NCBI GenBank assembly: GCA_050330195.1
Contig: JBHJOB010000103.1
Location: 1 to 64,000, forward strand
Source: JAHQVI01 sp050330195
GTDB taxonomy: Bacteria > Pseudomonadota > Alphaproteobacteria > Rhizobiales > Rhodomicrobiaceae
Direction of reading: 5' to 3'
Length of the DNA: 64,000 nt
Part shown: positions 26,684 through 35,404 of the stretch, one piece after another
Position numbering within the stretch: position 1 is the stretch's first letter
How the letters are laid out: each line of letters begins with the position of its first letter
Position numbers and translations under genes: made by a program
The notes under the pieces: generated by a model
Databases searched by the model: none
The model's input: the letters and a program-made list of their open reading frames with translations, nothing else
Told to the model about the DNA's origin: nothing

Positions 26684-27579
26684 CGCCGACGGCGGAACAA
26701 GGCTTCGCGGGCGGCTGGTTGCTGTCGGTCAGCGTCGTGCTTTCGACTGCGGCCCACATTGCTATTACCGGATATTTTCTGCTCGACGACACCTCGAAAA
26801 AAGGCGCGGTCGACACGCCCACAATGGCGATCAGCGTCAATCTTCACGCGACGGAAATCCTCAACGCGACCGAAAGCCCGGATGCTCCGGCGGCGGCTGA
26901 GCCATCGGATGCCGCCCCCGAAACAGCACCTCCAGCGGAGGCCGAAGAACATTCCGATGCTCCTGTAGAAGACACAGCCGAGAAGCAGGAGGAGGAGCGG
27001 CAACGGGCGCTGGCGGAGGAAGCGGAGCGGAAGGCGGAGGAAGAGGCCGAACGCAAGCGCGAACATGAGCGGCAGCTTGCCGAGCAACGCGAACGCGCGA
27101 AACAGCGCGAGAGGGAAAGACAGCGCGCCGAAGAGCGGGCACGTGAGAAGAAGGCCGCAGAGGCGCGTGAAGCCGAGCGCAAGCGTCGCGAGCCGGCTCG
27201 GCGCAAAAGCGAGGCGGAGGCCGAACGGCGAAGGAAGCAGGCGCAGGCCAGTTCAGCCGCAAGAGGTTCGACCGGTTCAAGGGCGTCAACAGGGCGGGTC
27301 TCGGCAAGCCAGGGCGATTTGCGGAATTACGGCGCAAGCGTTCGCGCGAAAATCGCCCGTAACGCTTCGGGCAATCGCGGTCGCGGCGAAGCCGTATTGT
27401 CCTTCGCGCTGTCACCGTCAGGACGGCTGGTTTCCGTGCGCATCATCCGGTCCAGCGGCGATCCCTCGCTGGACCGGAGCATTCTTGCCGCCGTTCGCCG
27501 TGCATCCCCCTTCCCGAAACCGCCCGACGGCGCCACAAGGCAGCAACTGCATTTCACGATCCCGATCGCCGTCAGGTAA
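26680..27579 (+). CDS. TonB-family energy transducer
   Basis: This encodes 299 residues: an N-terminal membrane anchor (about residues 11-32), an acidic/alanine stretch, a long Glu/Arg/Lys-rich coiled coil (about residues 95-195, repeating RAEEERER-like units), and a C-terminal TonB domain (about 210-299). That domain has YGASVRAKIARN, SFALSPSGRLVSVRIIRSSGD and LDRSILAAVRRASPFPKPP. TonB couples the inner-membrane proton force (with ExbBD) to outer-membrane receptors for siderophores or haem. Its ATG overlaps the iron permease stop, so the two are co-translated, supporting an iron-uptake role. The spacer is charged rather than Pro-rich. No exbB, exbD or receptor gene is present. Confidence 0.88.
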   Translation: MTPTAEQGFAGGWLLSVSVVLSTAAHIAITGYFLLDDTSKKGAVDTPTMAISVNLHATEILNATESPDAPAAAEPSDAAPETAPPAEAEEHSDAPVEDTAEKQEEERQRALAEEAERKAEEEAERKREHERQLAEQRERAKQRERERQRAEERAREKKAAEAREAERKRREPARRKSEAEAERRRKQAQASSAARGSTGSRASTGRVSASQGDLRNYGASVRAKIARNASGNRGRGEAVLSFALSPSGRLVSVRIIRSSGDPSLDRSILAAVRRASPFPKPPDGATRQQLHFTIPIAVR

Positions 27580-27701
27580 CGGGATGCGGATACGCGCCCA
27601 TGGCGTTTGCATCGGAAAACGGTTCTGCCTACCTTGTCTTGAACGCCATGCATTCCGGCTCTACGGACCCGGAACGACTTCTCACCGAGGAACGCACGCT
27701 C

Positions 27702-28628
27702 ATGCCCGAAATGTCCGCCGCTTTCGATCTTCCGGCCCGCATTCTCATTACCGGAGCGGGCGGCAATCTCGGCCGCAAGCTGATCGGTCATCTGGCGGCG
27801 GCGGACTGGTGCAAAACGATCATCGCGGTTGACCGGTCTGCGCAGGCGCTGGAAGCATTGAGCGTCCTCGGAACAGACAAGATCGAAGGCGTGACGGCAG
27901 ACCTGACCGATCCTCAGGATCAGAACTGGCGCGGCGCGCTTGGAAAGGCCGAAGCGGTGGTCCATTTCGCCGCGCAAAATCCCTATCCGGACGCGAGTTG
28001 GGACGATTCCTGCGCATCGCTGGACATGACGCTGCATCTTGCCGGCGCGGCTGGCGACGCCGGCGTCCGGCGTTTCGTGTTCGCGTCGTCCAATCATGTG
28101 ATGGGCCGCTACAAGGACGAACCGCTGGCGGAAACATTGTCGCCCGGCGCCCTGACCACCTATCTGACGCCGGGGCCCGGCACGCGCTGGCACAATGGCG
28201 AACGGATGCTCGACGGCACGCCCTACGCCGTCTCCAAGCTGATGGGCGAGCGGGCCTGTGCCGCAGCCGCCCACCGGTCGGACAGGCTCACCGCCGTGTC
28301 GGTGCGGATCGGATGGACCCAGCCCGGCGACAACCGCCCCGAAACCATCAACGCAACCGGCGTTCCCGGCAAGGATGCGGCCCATGCGCCCGGCGCCGAA
28401 CACACCCTGCGCTGGTTCCGCAACATGTGGCTGTCCAACCGCGACTTCGTGCAGGCCATGGACCGCGCACTGATGACGTCTCCGGAAAACTGGCCCTCGC
28501 GTGCAATCATCGTCAACGCCATGTCGGCAAACAGCGCAATGCCATGGGATCTGGAAGGCGCGCGCCGTCTCATCGGTTACACCCCCGAGGATGACCTCTG
28601 GCGCGAGTTGCCGGCAAGCGCGGGTTGA
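27702..28628 (+). CDS. NAD(P)-dependent epimerase/dehydratase family protein
   Basis: This encodes 308 residues of the extended SDR superfamily: ILITGAGGNLGRKLIGHL (cofactor loop), DLTDPQD, VVHFAAQNPYPDASWDD, FASSNHVMGRY, then YAVSKLMGE (Tyr-x3-Lys). The pattern resembles uronate dehydrogenases and nucleotide-sugar epimerase-like proteins. The substrate is not identifiable by eye. The start at 27702 has GAGGA about 11 nt upstream; two earlier in-frame ATGs are possible. It follows the TonB-like gene on the same strand with a 120-nt gap. Confidence 0.75.
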   Translation: MPEMSAAFDLPARILITGAGGNLGRKLIGHLAAADWCKTIIAVDRSAQALEALSVLGTDKIEGVTADLTDPQDQNWRGALGKAEAVVHFAAQNPYPDASWDDSCASLDMTLHLAGAAGDAGVRRFVFASSNHVMGRYKDEPLAETLSPGALTTYLTPGPGTRWHNGERMLDGTPYAVSKLMGERACAAAAHRSDRLTAVSVRIGWTQPGDNRPETINATGVPGKDAAHAPGAEHTLRWFRNMWLSNRDFVQAMDRALMTSPENWPSRAIIVNAMSANSAMPWDLEGARRLIGYTPEDDLWRELPASAG

Positions 28629-28752
28629 CGAACAACGGCTCATGAAAAATTAACGCTGTTCGCGAAGTCCGGAAATAGCTTCAAGCTGCACCAGTGCAAC
28701 CATCATTCCTTAAGCGAAAACCTTAATAATGCCATCGGCAGAAAGGTTTTCG

Positions 28753-30618
28753 ATGTCCGTAGCCGCATTCCTGAACGATCCGACGCTGGACGAGGTGGCG
28801 CAAACCATGCACCGCACGCTCCTGCTGAGGGCGACAGTCATTCTGGTGGCTTTTCCGTTCGCCTATGCCGCGATGGGCGCGAACACGGCCGTCTGGTCCT
28901 ATCTGCCGATCCTGATCGCGGAGGCCGCCCATCTGCTGGCGGCCCGGTCCATGCGGCGCAAATCCGAGGTCTCGCAGGGCGACCGCCATCGCTACCTCGC
29001 CAGCCTGTTCGCGCTTGCCTGCTTCTGGGTCGTCCCGAGCGTCTTCTGCTGGGCTTCGGGAGACGCGGCGCTTCGGGCGGCGGCCGTAGCCCAATGGAGC
29101 GCCCAGCTCCTTTACCTCATCATGATGGCGCAATCTTCGGCCACCGCTCTGCTGCTGGCAAATCTGCCCGTCATCCTGACCGCATTCCTGCTGCCCATCA
29201 TGATCCCTACCGGTCGTGGCATGACGGACTTTTACGGACAGGTCTCGATCATCGTCTGCTTCGGCTTTGTCGTTTTCGCCGGTATCATGGCCCATCGGCA
29301 GCGCACGAAACTGCGCGAGGCAAATGAAGCGCTCAGAGCCCAGAAAGCTGCCGCCGACGCGGCCAACAGCTCCAAATCGGCCTTTTTGGCAACCATGAGT
29401 CACGAAATCCGCACGCCCCTGAACGGCGTTCTCGGCATGGCCCAATGCCTGCAGGCCGGCCAGCTCACGCCCGAGCAGGAAGAACAGGTCGGAACCATTC
29501 TCGACAGCGGTCAGACCCTGATGGCCCTGCTGAACGACGTGCTCGACATCTCAAAGATCGAGACCGGCAAGCTCGAAATCGTGCCCGCCGCGACGGATCT
29601 GCCGCACAAGCTGACCCGCGTTTACAAATTGTTTCAGCCGCAGGCGAACGACAAGGGCCTGCATTTGGCCTTCGAGGTCCATCCGGGCGTTCCGCAATAT
29701 GTCTCCTGCGACCCCGTGCGGCTGCAGCAGTGCTTTTCGAATCTGGTCTCCAACGCGATCAAGTTCACTGAAATCGGCAAGATCGCCGTCGACGTCACAA
29801 GCGAGGCCCTTGAGGACGGCATGGCAAGAATCGCGATCGAAGTGCGCGATACCGGCATCGGCATGACGAGGGAAGCGCTGGACCGGCTATTCTCGGAATT
29901 GCCACAGGAGGACACCTCTGTCCCGGGTTTCAGCGGCGCCGGGCTTGGCCTGCCTCTTACGCTCAAACTGGCGCGGCTCATGGGAGGCGACATTACCGCC
30001 CAAAGCCAGCCCGGAGCCGGATCCGTTTTCCGCTTCAGTTTTACCGCTCCGGTCGTGGAAAAGGACGATACGGCCCAAAGCGCCCTCATGGCCGTCAAGC
30101 AGGGAGATGCGAGCCTGAGCGGCAAGCGCGTCCTTCTGGTCGACGACAATATGGTCAACCGCAAGCTGGCAACGCTGTTTCTGCGATATTGGGATGTCGA
30201 GGTCGTCGAAGCGGAAAACGGTCTTGCCGCCTTGGCGCTGTTGAAGGATGCGCCGTTCGATCTCGTTCTGCTCGACATGCACATGCCGGTCATGGACGGA
30301 CAGGAAACCATCAGGCAGATCCGCTCCAGCAGTGAAAGCTGGAACCGCATTCCGGTGATCGCCCTGACCGCCGACGTCATGCGGGGCGACCGCGTGCGCT
30401 ATCTGGCGATGGGCATGAACGGTCTCGTCACCAAGCCGATTTCGCAGGCCGACCTGCATTCGGAGATTTACCGCGTGCTTAACAAGTCCTCCGGTTTCCG
30501 GATCTACGACGCGGCAGATTTTTCCTACAATGCGCCCGCCGGGGACGCCTCGATGGACGACGACGATGCGGTCGCGCAACCGGTAAAGGACGAAAAATAC
30601 AAGGCGGCGGGGGGCTGA
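28753..30618 (+). CDS. Hybrid sensor histidine kinase with C-terminal receiver domain
   Basis: This encodes 621 residues. The N-terminal ~175 residues contain about five to six membrane helices and no obvious periplasmic sensor domain. HisKA follows with His217 in FLATMSHEIRTPLNG, then HATPase_c (NLVSNAIKFTE; DTGIGMTRE; GAGLGLPLTLKLARLMGG) and a receiver domain with phospho-acceptor Asp508 in LLDMHMPVMDG and the conserved Lys in GLVTKPIS. This architecture implies a phosphorelay needing a separate Hpt protein, which is not encoded nearby. It stands alone between the epimerase-like gene and the convergent cobalamin gene, so its signal and target are unknown. Confidence 0.92.
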   Translation: MSVAAFLNDPTLDEVAQTMHRTLLLRATVILVAFPFAYAAMGANTAVWSYLPILIAEAAHLLAARSMRRKSEVSQGDRHRYLASLFALACFWVVPSVFCWASGDAALRAAAVAQWSAQLLYLIMMAQSSATALLLANLPVILTAFLLPIMIPTGRGMTDFYGQVSIIVCFGFVVFAGIMAHRQRTKLREANEALRAQKAAADAANSSKSAFLATMSHEIRTPLNGVLGMAQCLQAGQLTPEQEEQVGTILDSGQTLMALLNDVLDISKIETGKLEIVPAATDLPHKLTRVYKLFQPQANDKGLHLAFEVHPGVPQYVSCDPVRLQQCFSNLVSNAIKFTEIGKIAVDVTSEALEDGMARIAIEVRDTGIGMTREALDRLFSELPQEDTSVPGFSGAGLGLPLTLKLARLMGGDITAQSQPGAGSVFRFSFTAPVVEKDDTAQSALMAVKQGDASLSGKRVLLVDDNMVNRKLATLFLRYWDVEVVEAENGLAALALLKDAPFDLVLLDMHMPVMDGQETIRQIRSSSESWNRIPVIALTADVMRGDRVRYLAMGMNGLVTKPISQADLHSEIYRVLNKSSGFRIYDAADFSYNAPAGDASMDDDDAVAQPVKDEKYKAAGG

Positions 30619-30628
30619 CCGTCTCGCA

Positions 30629-31621
30629 CTACGCAGAGATTTCACGAAGCGCCGCCGCGAGCCGGTCGAAGGAAAAATCATCCGGCGGCAGTCCGAAACG
30701 AAGCCAGCCGGGCTTGTCGTCGAACCGACGCACCCATATGCCGCGCGCGGCAAGCTGCTCGTGAAGCGAGGCCGCGTCCTTGTGAGCGACCAGCCGGAAC
30801 AATGCGGTGCCGCCGAGAATCTGGCCGCCGGCTGCCGCGAGCACATCGTCCAGCATCGCGGATCGCTGATAACACCGCGCCCGCGCGCCCTGCTGCCAGG
30901 CAACATCATCGAGCGCGTCCCTGCCGATCTCCATTGCCGGCCCCGACACCGCCCAGGGACCGAGGATGGCTTCGAGTTGCTCCAGCACCGCTTGCGATCC
31001 AAGGGCAAAGCCGAGCCTGAGCCCCGCGAGCCCGAAAAACTTCCCGAAAGATCGCAGCACCAGCAGCCCGTCGGCGCCAGCCAGCGGCGCAACGCTGATT
31101 TCCGGCGCGACGTCGGCAAAGGCTTCATCGACGATCAATAGCCCGCCCCGCGCCGCCATCTCCGCGGCGCATGTCTGCACAAGCTCCGGCGGTGCAATGC
31201 GTCCCGTCGGATTGTTCGGGTTCACCAGCACGACGACCTCCGAATCGCCGGGACTGGCGGCCAGATCCTCGATTGGCGTGACAGCGGCTCCCGTGCGCTC
31301 CCAGCAGGTCGTATGCTCGCTATAGGTCGGCCCGACGATCGCGACGCGGGACGCCGGACGGATGAGCGGCAGAAGCTGGATGAGGATCTGCGTGCCCGGC
31401 GCGGCGACGATCGGCGCATCGCCCGTCGCTCCGTACGCACGCCGCGCGGCGGTCAGAAGCTCACCGAGAGCCTGCGACTGCGGCAGTTTGCCCAGCGCCG
31501 CAATGCTTGGCGCGCGGAAGGGATAGGTGTGCGGATTGATGCCAGTAGACAGGTCCAGCCAGTCCTCATTCGGGATAGTGTTCAACCTGCTCGCATCGGC
31601 CAGATCCCCTCCATGCTTCAT
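30629..31621 (-). CDS. cobC: Threonine-phosphate decarboxylase-like PLP enzyme (cobalamin synthesis)
   Basis: This encodes 330 residues, a fold-type I aminotransferase-like protein beginning MKHGGDLADAS with LDLSTGINPHTYPF, the hallmark N-terminus of CobC/CobD decarboxylases. NPNNPTGR, DEAFADV and the PLP-Lys region RSFGKFFGLAGLRLGF are present. The enzyme makes (R)-1-amino-2-propanol phosphate, used in the nucleotide-loop linker of cobalamin. In Hyphomicrobiales it usually adjoins cobD (cbiB), but no other cobalamin gene is present here. No cobalamin riboswitch is visible upstream. Symbol follows Pseudomonas denitrificans usage (Salmonella cobD). Confidence 0.88.
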   Translation of the reverse strand: MKHGGDLADASRLNTIPNEDWLDLSTGINPHTYPFRAPSIAALGKLPQSQALGELLTAARRAYGATGDAPIVAAPGTQILIQLLPLIRPASRVAIVGPTYSEHTTCWERTGAAVTPIEDLAASPGDSEVVVLVNPNNPTGRIAPPELVQTCAAEMAARGGLLIVDEAFADVAPEISVAPLAGADGLLVLRSFGKFFGLAGLRLGFALGSQAVLEQLEAILGPWAVSGPAMEIGRDALDDVAWQQGARARCYQRSAMLDDVLAAAGGQILGGTALFRLVAHKDAASLHEQLAARGIWVRRFDDKPGWLRFGLPPDDFSFDRLAAALREISA

Positions 31622-31892
31622 CGACAATCCTTTCCTGCGCCAAGCGCACAATGATTTTTCGCTCCGTCCATCCTATGCGATCCGTCAAGATTATGGAAAA
31701 TTGCCTTCCAATTCATCAAGCGCTGCTTTATCGAAAAGTGATGCCCGGCTTCAAGGCCCGGTATAAACCTTTGATTGCCGCTTTCCATTGGTTATAAGTG
31801 CAGCACACAGCTCAAGGGGCTGCCCGCCTGGCCTTACCCCGATAAAGCCGTCCAATCATTCAGGTCGAATCCCGAAAAGAGGGAGCAACACT

Positions 31893-32912
31893 ATGCGCGT
31901 TTACTATGATCGGGATGCCGATCTCAATCTCATCAAGGGCAAGAGGATCGCCATTGTCGGCTATGGTTCGCAGGGACATGCCCATGCGCTGAATCTCCGC
32001 GATAGCGGCGTGGCGGATGTCGCCGTGGCGCTGCGCGAGGGGTCAGCCTCCGCGAAGAAGGCCGAGGCCGAAGGCTTGAGGGTCATGAGTGTCGCCGAAG
32101 CGGGCGGCTGGGCCGATGTCGTCATGATGCTGACGCCGGACGAGTTGCAGGCCGAGATCTATCGCGATCACCTGCACAGCACGATGAAAGACGGCTCGGC
32201 GCTGCTGTTCGCGCATGGCCTGAACGTGCATTTCAACCTAATCGAGCCTCGCGCCGGGATCGACGTCGCGATGGTTGCGCCGAAAGGTCCGGGCCACACG
32301 GTCCGCTCTGAATACAAGCGCGGCGCGGGCGTGCCTTGCCTGATCGCGATCGCGCAGGACGCTTCCGGCAATGTGCATGACGTTGCGCTGTCCTATGCCT
32401 CGGCAATTGGCGGCGGCCGCGCGGGCATCATCGAGACGACCTTCAAGGAAGAATGCGAAACCGACCTGTTCGGCGAGCAGACCGTGCTTTGCGGCGGGCT
32501 CGTCGAACTGATGCGCGCCGGTTTCGAGACGCTGGTCGAAGCCGGTTATTCGCCGGAGATGGCCTATTTCGAATGCGTCCACGAGGTCAAGCTGATCGTC
32601 GATCTCGTGTATGAGGGCGGCATCGCGAACATGGATTATTCGATCTCGAACACCGCAGAGTATGGCCAGTATGTCACCGGCCCGCGCGTCATCACGCCCG
32701 ACGTGAAGGAGCGCATGAAGGAGTGCCTCGCGGATATTCAGTCTGGCCGCTTCACGCGCGACTGGATGCTGGAAAACCGCGTCAACCAGACCAGCTTCAA
32801 GGCGATGCGCGCCAAGACTGCCGGACATCCCATCGAGGAAACCGGCAAGAAGCTGCGCGCCATGATGCCGTGGATCGCGGAAGGCGCACTGGTCGACAAG
32901 GCCAAGAACTGA
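31893..32912 (+). CDS. ilvC: Ketol-acid reductoisomerase
   Basis: This enzyme converts acetolactate or acetohydroxybutyrate to the dihydroxy acids used by IlvD, with NADPH and Mg2+. The 339-residue class I enzyme starts MRVYYDRDADLNLIKGKRIAI, has the dinucleotide loop GYGSQGHAHALNLRDSG, MVAPKGPGHTVR and the C-terminal domain with EECETDLFGEQ and E-rich metal-binding segment YFECVHEVKLIVDLVYEGG. The ATG at 31893 has GAGGGAG about 9 nt upstream; the frame is open 105 nt earlier but without support. It is divergent from cobC. A dispersed repeat follows 57 nt after its stop. Confidence 0.97.
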   Translation: MRVYYDRDADLNLIKGKRIAIVGYGSQGHAHALNLRDSGVADVAVALREGSASAKKAEAEGLRVMSVAEAGGWADVVMMLTPDELQAEIYRDHLHSTMKDGSALLFAHGLNVHFNLIEPRAGIDVAMVAPKGPGHTVRSEYKRGAGVPCLIAIAQDASGNVHDVALSYASAIGGGRAGIIETTFKEECETDLFGEQTVLCGGLVELMRAGFETLVEAGYSPEMAYFECVHEVKLIVDLVYEGGIANMDYSISNTAEYGQYVTGPRVITPDVKERMKECLADIQSGRFTRDWMLENRVNQTSFKAMRAKTAGHPIEETGKKLRAMMPWIAEGALVDKAKN

Positions 32913-32968
32913 CGTTTGGCGGGCGAAGCGCAAGCCGTTTCGCAACTGCTCTTTGCCCGGTCATTTTT

Positions 32969-33070
32969 TAGATCAGGATCATTTCTCACAGAAACGATCC
33001 TGATCTGCATCTATTTGTTTCAAGCTCGATTTTTCCGAAAAATGGTATCCATTTTATCGGATCTCGCTCT
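32969..33070 (-). repeat. ~100-bp dispersed repeat, copy 2 (3' end of an SDR gene)
   Basis: It is about 90% identical to 4953-5052, with the same perfect GATCAGGATC ... GATCCTGATC inverted repeat and the same TTATCGGATC tail. It lies between the stops of convergent ilvC and an SDR gene; the SDR stop (TAG) falls exactly at the element's edge. Confidence 0.8.
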
Positions 33071-33833
33071 AGGTCCGGTTGATCGACACGCCGCCATCGG
33101 CGAACAAGGCCGTTCCCGTCGTGAAGCTCGATGCGTCGGATGCGAGATAGAGCACCGAATGCGCGATCTCTTCCGGAGTGGCCATCCGTTTAAGCGCATG
33201 GAGCCCTTCGACGAACTGGCGCGCTTCCGGCGTCGCAATCATGACGCTCGCCCCCGCTGTATCGGTGCCGCCCGGCATGATCGCATTCGCGCGGATGCCG
33301 CTCGCCCCGTATTCAGCCGCCAGCACCTGCATCAATCCGACCATGCCCGCCTTGCTCGCCGCATAGGCCGCCGTGCCCGGCATTCCCGCCGTCGAGCCGA
33401 CGAAGCTGGACGTGAATACAAGCGAACCGCCGCCCCTCTCCAGCATCGCCGGGATCTGATATTTCGCGCCGAGGAACGCGCTTGTCAGGTTGGTGTCGAG
33501 CGTTTCGCGCCAGTCGGACAGGTTCATGTCCGAAACTGGCCCCAATTCTCCGAGCGTGCCGGCATTGTTGAATGCCACATCGAGACGGCCAAAGCGTTCA
33601 AGCGCCAGATCCACAAGCGCCTTTGCGTATGCTTCCTCGCGGACATCGCCTGCGAGCGTTACCGCCTCGCCGCCATCCCGGCTGATTTCAGCAGTCAGAG
33701 CGTCAAGCTCGCCCTTGCGCCTCGCGGCAAGCACAAGTCCTGCCCCTTCCCGCGCGAACAGTTTCGCGGTCGCTCGCCCGATGCCTGAGCTCGCTCCGGT
33801 TATGATTGCGGTTTTATTGATCAATTGCTGCAT
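33069..33833 (-). CDS. SDR-family oxidoreductase, substrate unknown
   Basis: This encodes 254 residues of the classical SDR family: TGASSGIGRATA, AGDV, NNAG, catalytic Ser in VFTSSFVGS and YAASKAG (Tyr-x3-Lys), then C-terminal SDASSFTTGTALFADGG. It resembles glucose 1-dehydrogenase/3-oxoacyl-ACP reductase-like SDRs with no specific marker. It is transcribed alone, convergent with ilvC. Nothing nearby identifies its substrate. Confidence 0.88.
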   Translation of the reverse strand: MQQLINKTAIITGASSGIGRATAKLFAREGAGLVLAARRKGELDALTAEISRDGGEAVTLAGDVREEAYAKALVDLALERFGRLDVAFNNAGTLGELGPVSDMNLSDWRETLDTNLTSAFLGAKYQIPAMLERGGGSLVFTSSFVGSTAGMPGTAAYAASKAGMVGLMQVLAAEYGASGIRANAIMPGGTDTAGASVMIATPEARQFVEGLHALKRMATPEEIAHSVLYLASDASSFTTGTALFADGGVSINRT

Positions 33834-34099
33834 GTCCGGTCTCTTTCAAATTTGCGGTGCCGGAAAAATTGTTCATCGAGACCTTTGCCGCGATCCGTTC
33901 CTTGCGCTCACATTCGAGACAGTCGCCAAAAAGGATCCGATCAGCTCAAAACTGACTTTTGCCCCAGAATACCGGAGCTTGTTAGTGTCAACTTGCTCAT
34001 ATAACGTTCCGTCATTGTGGCAATTCTGCACTATTCCGCCTTTTCTCCGCCGCAACTTTGTCCTAGCGTCGACAAACTACTCGGAAGTGGGATCATCCG

Positions 34100-35383
34100 A
34101 TGACAAACGACCGGCAACCAAAATCCGCGCAGCGCTTCAGCCGCTTTTCGCGTTCAAACTATGACGATCTCTCCTCGCAGCAGGCAACTGCGGCCGCCGA
34201 GGAGCCGTCCTTGGCCGATCTGACAGCGCGGGCCCTGAATGGGCAACGCCAGCCAGCGGGACGTCATCACGCGATGAACGGGCGCGGTGCGCCGCGCCGT
34301 GAATCCGGCCTCGACCAGCCTCCGCCTCCCGAACCGAGCACATTCTGGGACGAAACCGAGCGGCTGACACCGCCGGAGCCGCCACGTCAACCGACGATGG
34401 ACCGGCCCAAGCAAGCCGCAACTGTCGTCAGGCCCGCGCCGCGCCGCGCCGAGGCTCCATCCGGCGCGGAACTGCCTCATGGCGCGCCTCCGCGCGCTCG
34501 TCCGGAACCGCTGGCTCCTCTCGAAGCCGAAGCGCCTGTCGGCGAGCCGGCCCGACCGATCAGGAAAGTGGCTGAAAAGCCGGCAGCAAAACGCCGCAAG
34601 CCCAAGGCTGAAAACGCAGACCGCGGCCCCGGCGCCCTGTCTCGCGCGGCGACGACGATGCGCGAGCGGACCGGTCCCGCACTAACCAAGAGCGCATTCT
34701 GGCTTGCGCAAAATCTGCGCCGCCGGGAAATCCGCAAGCGCTACAGCAAGCTGCTCGTTCTCGGTCATACGCGGATTGCCGACCGCAAGCTGGAGGATCT
34801 GTTCTTCGTGCCGACGCGGAAATCGGAAATGATCGACCCGGCTCCGGATCGCGCCATTCACTATGACGGTCCCGTTCCGGCTGCCGCGTTCAAATGGATC
34901 ATGACGATGATGCCCGAGGACCTGCGCCAGTTCGCCTTCGTCGATGTGCGGGCCGGTCGCGGCAGGACGGCGCTTCTGGCCTCCAGGTGGAACTTCAACC
35001 GTATTCTGGCTTATGAATATGATCCGCAGGTCTTCGACGATCTGGAAATGAACGTCGCGCAATATCCGCGCTCGCGCATGACCTGCCGCAATATCGACTG
35101 CTGTCGCGGCGATATCGTCGGGATCAGCCTGCCCAACCAGCCTTGCGTGATCTACTTCTCGGGCGCATGGCGGGAGCCCATGATGGCGGGCGTGATGGAC
35201 TATGTGCGCGACACCTACAGGCAAAGCCCGCGCCGGATCTATGTCATACTGGAGAATGTGGCCGAGGACACCGCATTGGCGAAGGACAATATCTTCGATC
35301 CGATGGACCCGCCGCTCGCCGACCGGCTGAAGCTTCGCCTGCTCAGTCCGATGGATTTCAAGGTGTACCGTTCTTCGGTCTGA
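34100..35383 (+). CDS. Methyltransferase-like (SAM-fold) protein with a long disordered N-terminus
   Basis: This encodes 427 residues. Residues 1-190 are low-complexity, Pro/Ala/Arg/Glu-rich and probably disordered. From about residue 195 there is a folded region: LAQNLRRREIRKRYSKLLVLGHTR, then FAFVDVRAGRGRTALLASRWNFNRILAYEYDP, which reads as a Rossmann-type SAM-binding motif I followed by an acidic residue. CVIYFSGAW and RIYVILENV follow. It may be a class I methyltransferase, but the usual Gly-rich loop is imperfect (RAGRGR). The cytoplasmic target is unknown. It is convergent with glcF. Confidence 0.6.
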   Translation: MTNDRQPKSAQRFSRFSRSNYDDLSSQQATAAAEEPSLADLTARALNGQRQPAGRHHAMNGRGAPRRESGLDQPPPPEPSTFWDETERLTPPEPPRQPTMDRPKQAATVVRPAPRRAEAPSGAELPHGAPPRARPEPLAPLEAEAPVGEPARPIRKVAEKPAAKRRKPKAENADRGPGALSRAATTMRERTGPALTKSAFWLAQNLRRREIRKRYSKLLVLGHTRIADRKLEDLFFVPTRKSEMIDPAPDRAIHYDGPVPAAAFKWIMTMMPEDLRQFAFVDVRAGRGRTALLASRWNFNRILAYEYDPQVFDDLEMNVAQYPRSRMTCRNIDCCRGDIVGISLPNQPCVIYFSGAWREPMMAGVMDYVRDTYRQSPRRIYVILENVAEDTALAKDNIFDPMDPPLADRLKLRLLSPMDFKVYRSSV

Positions 35384-35404
35384 AGTCGGCGGACCGCACT
35401 GAAA

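Noticed and set aside
31622..31892. Cobalamin riboswitch before cobC
   Set aside because: No GCCACTG-type box or suitable hairpin was found on either strand of this gap.
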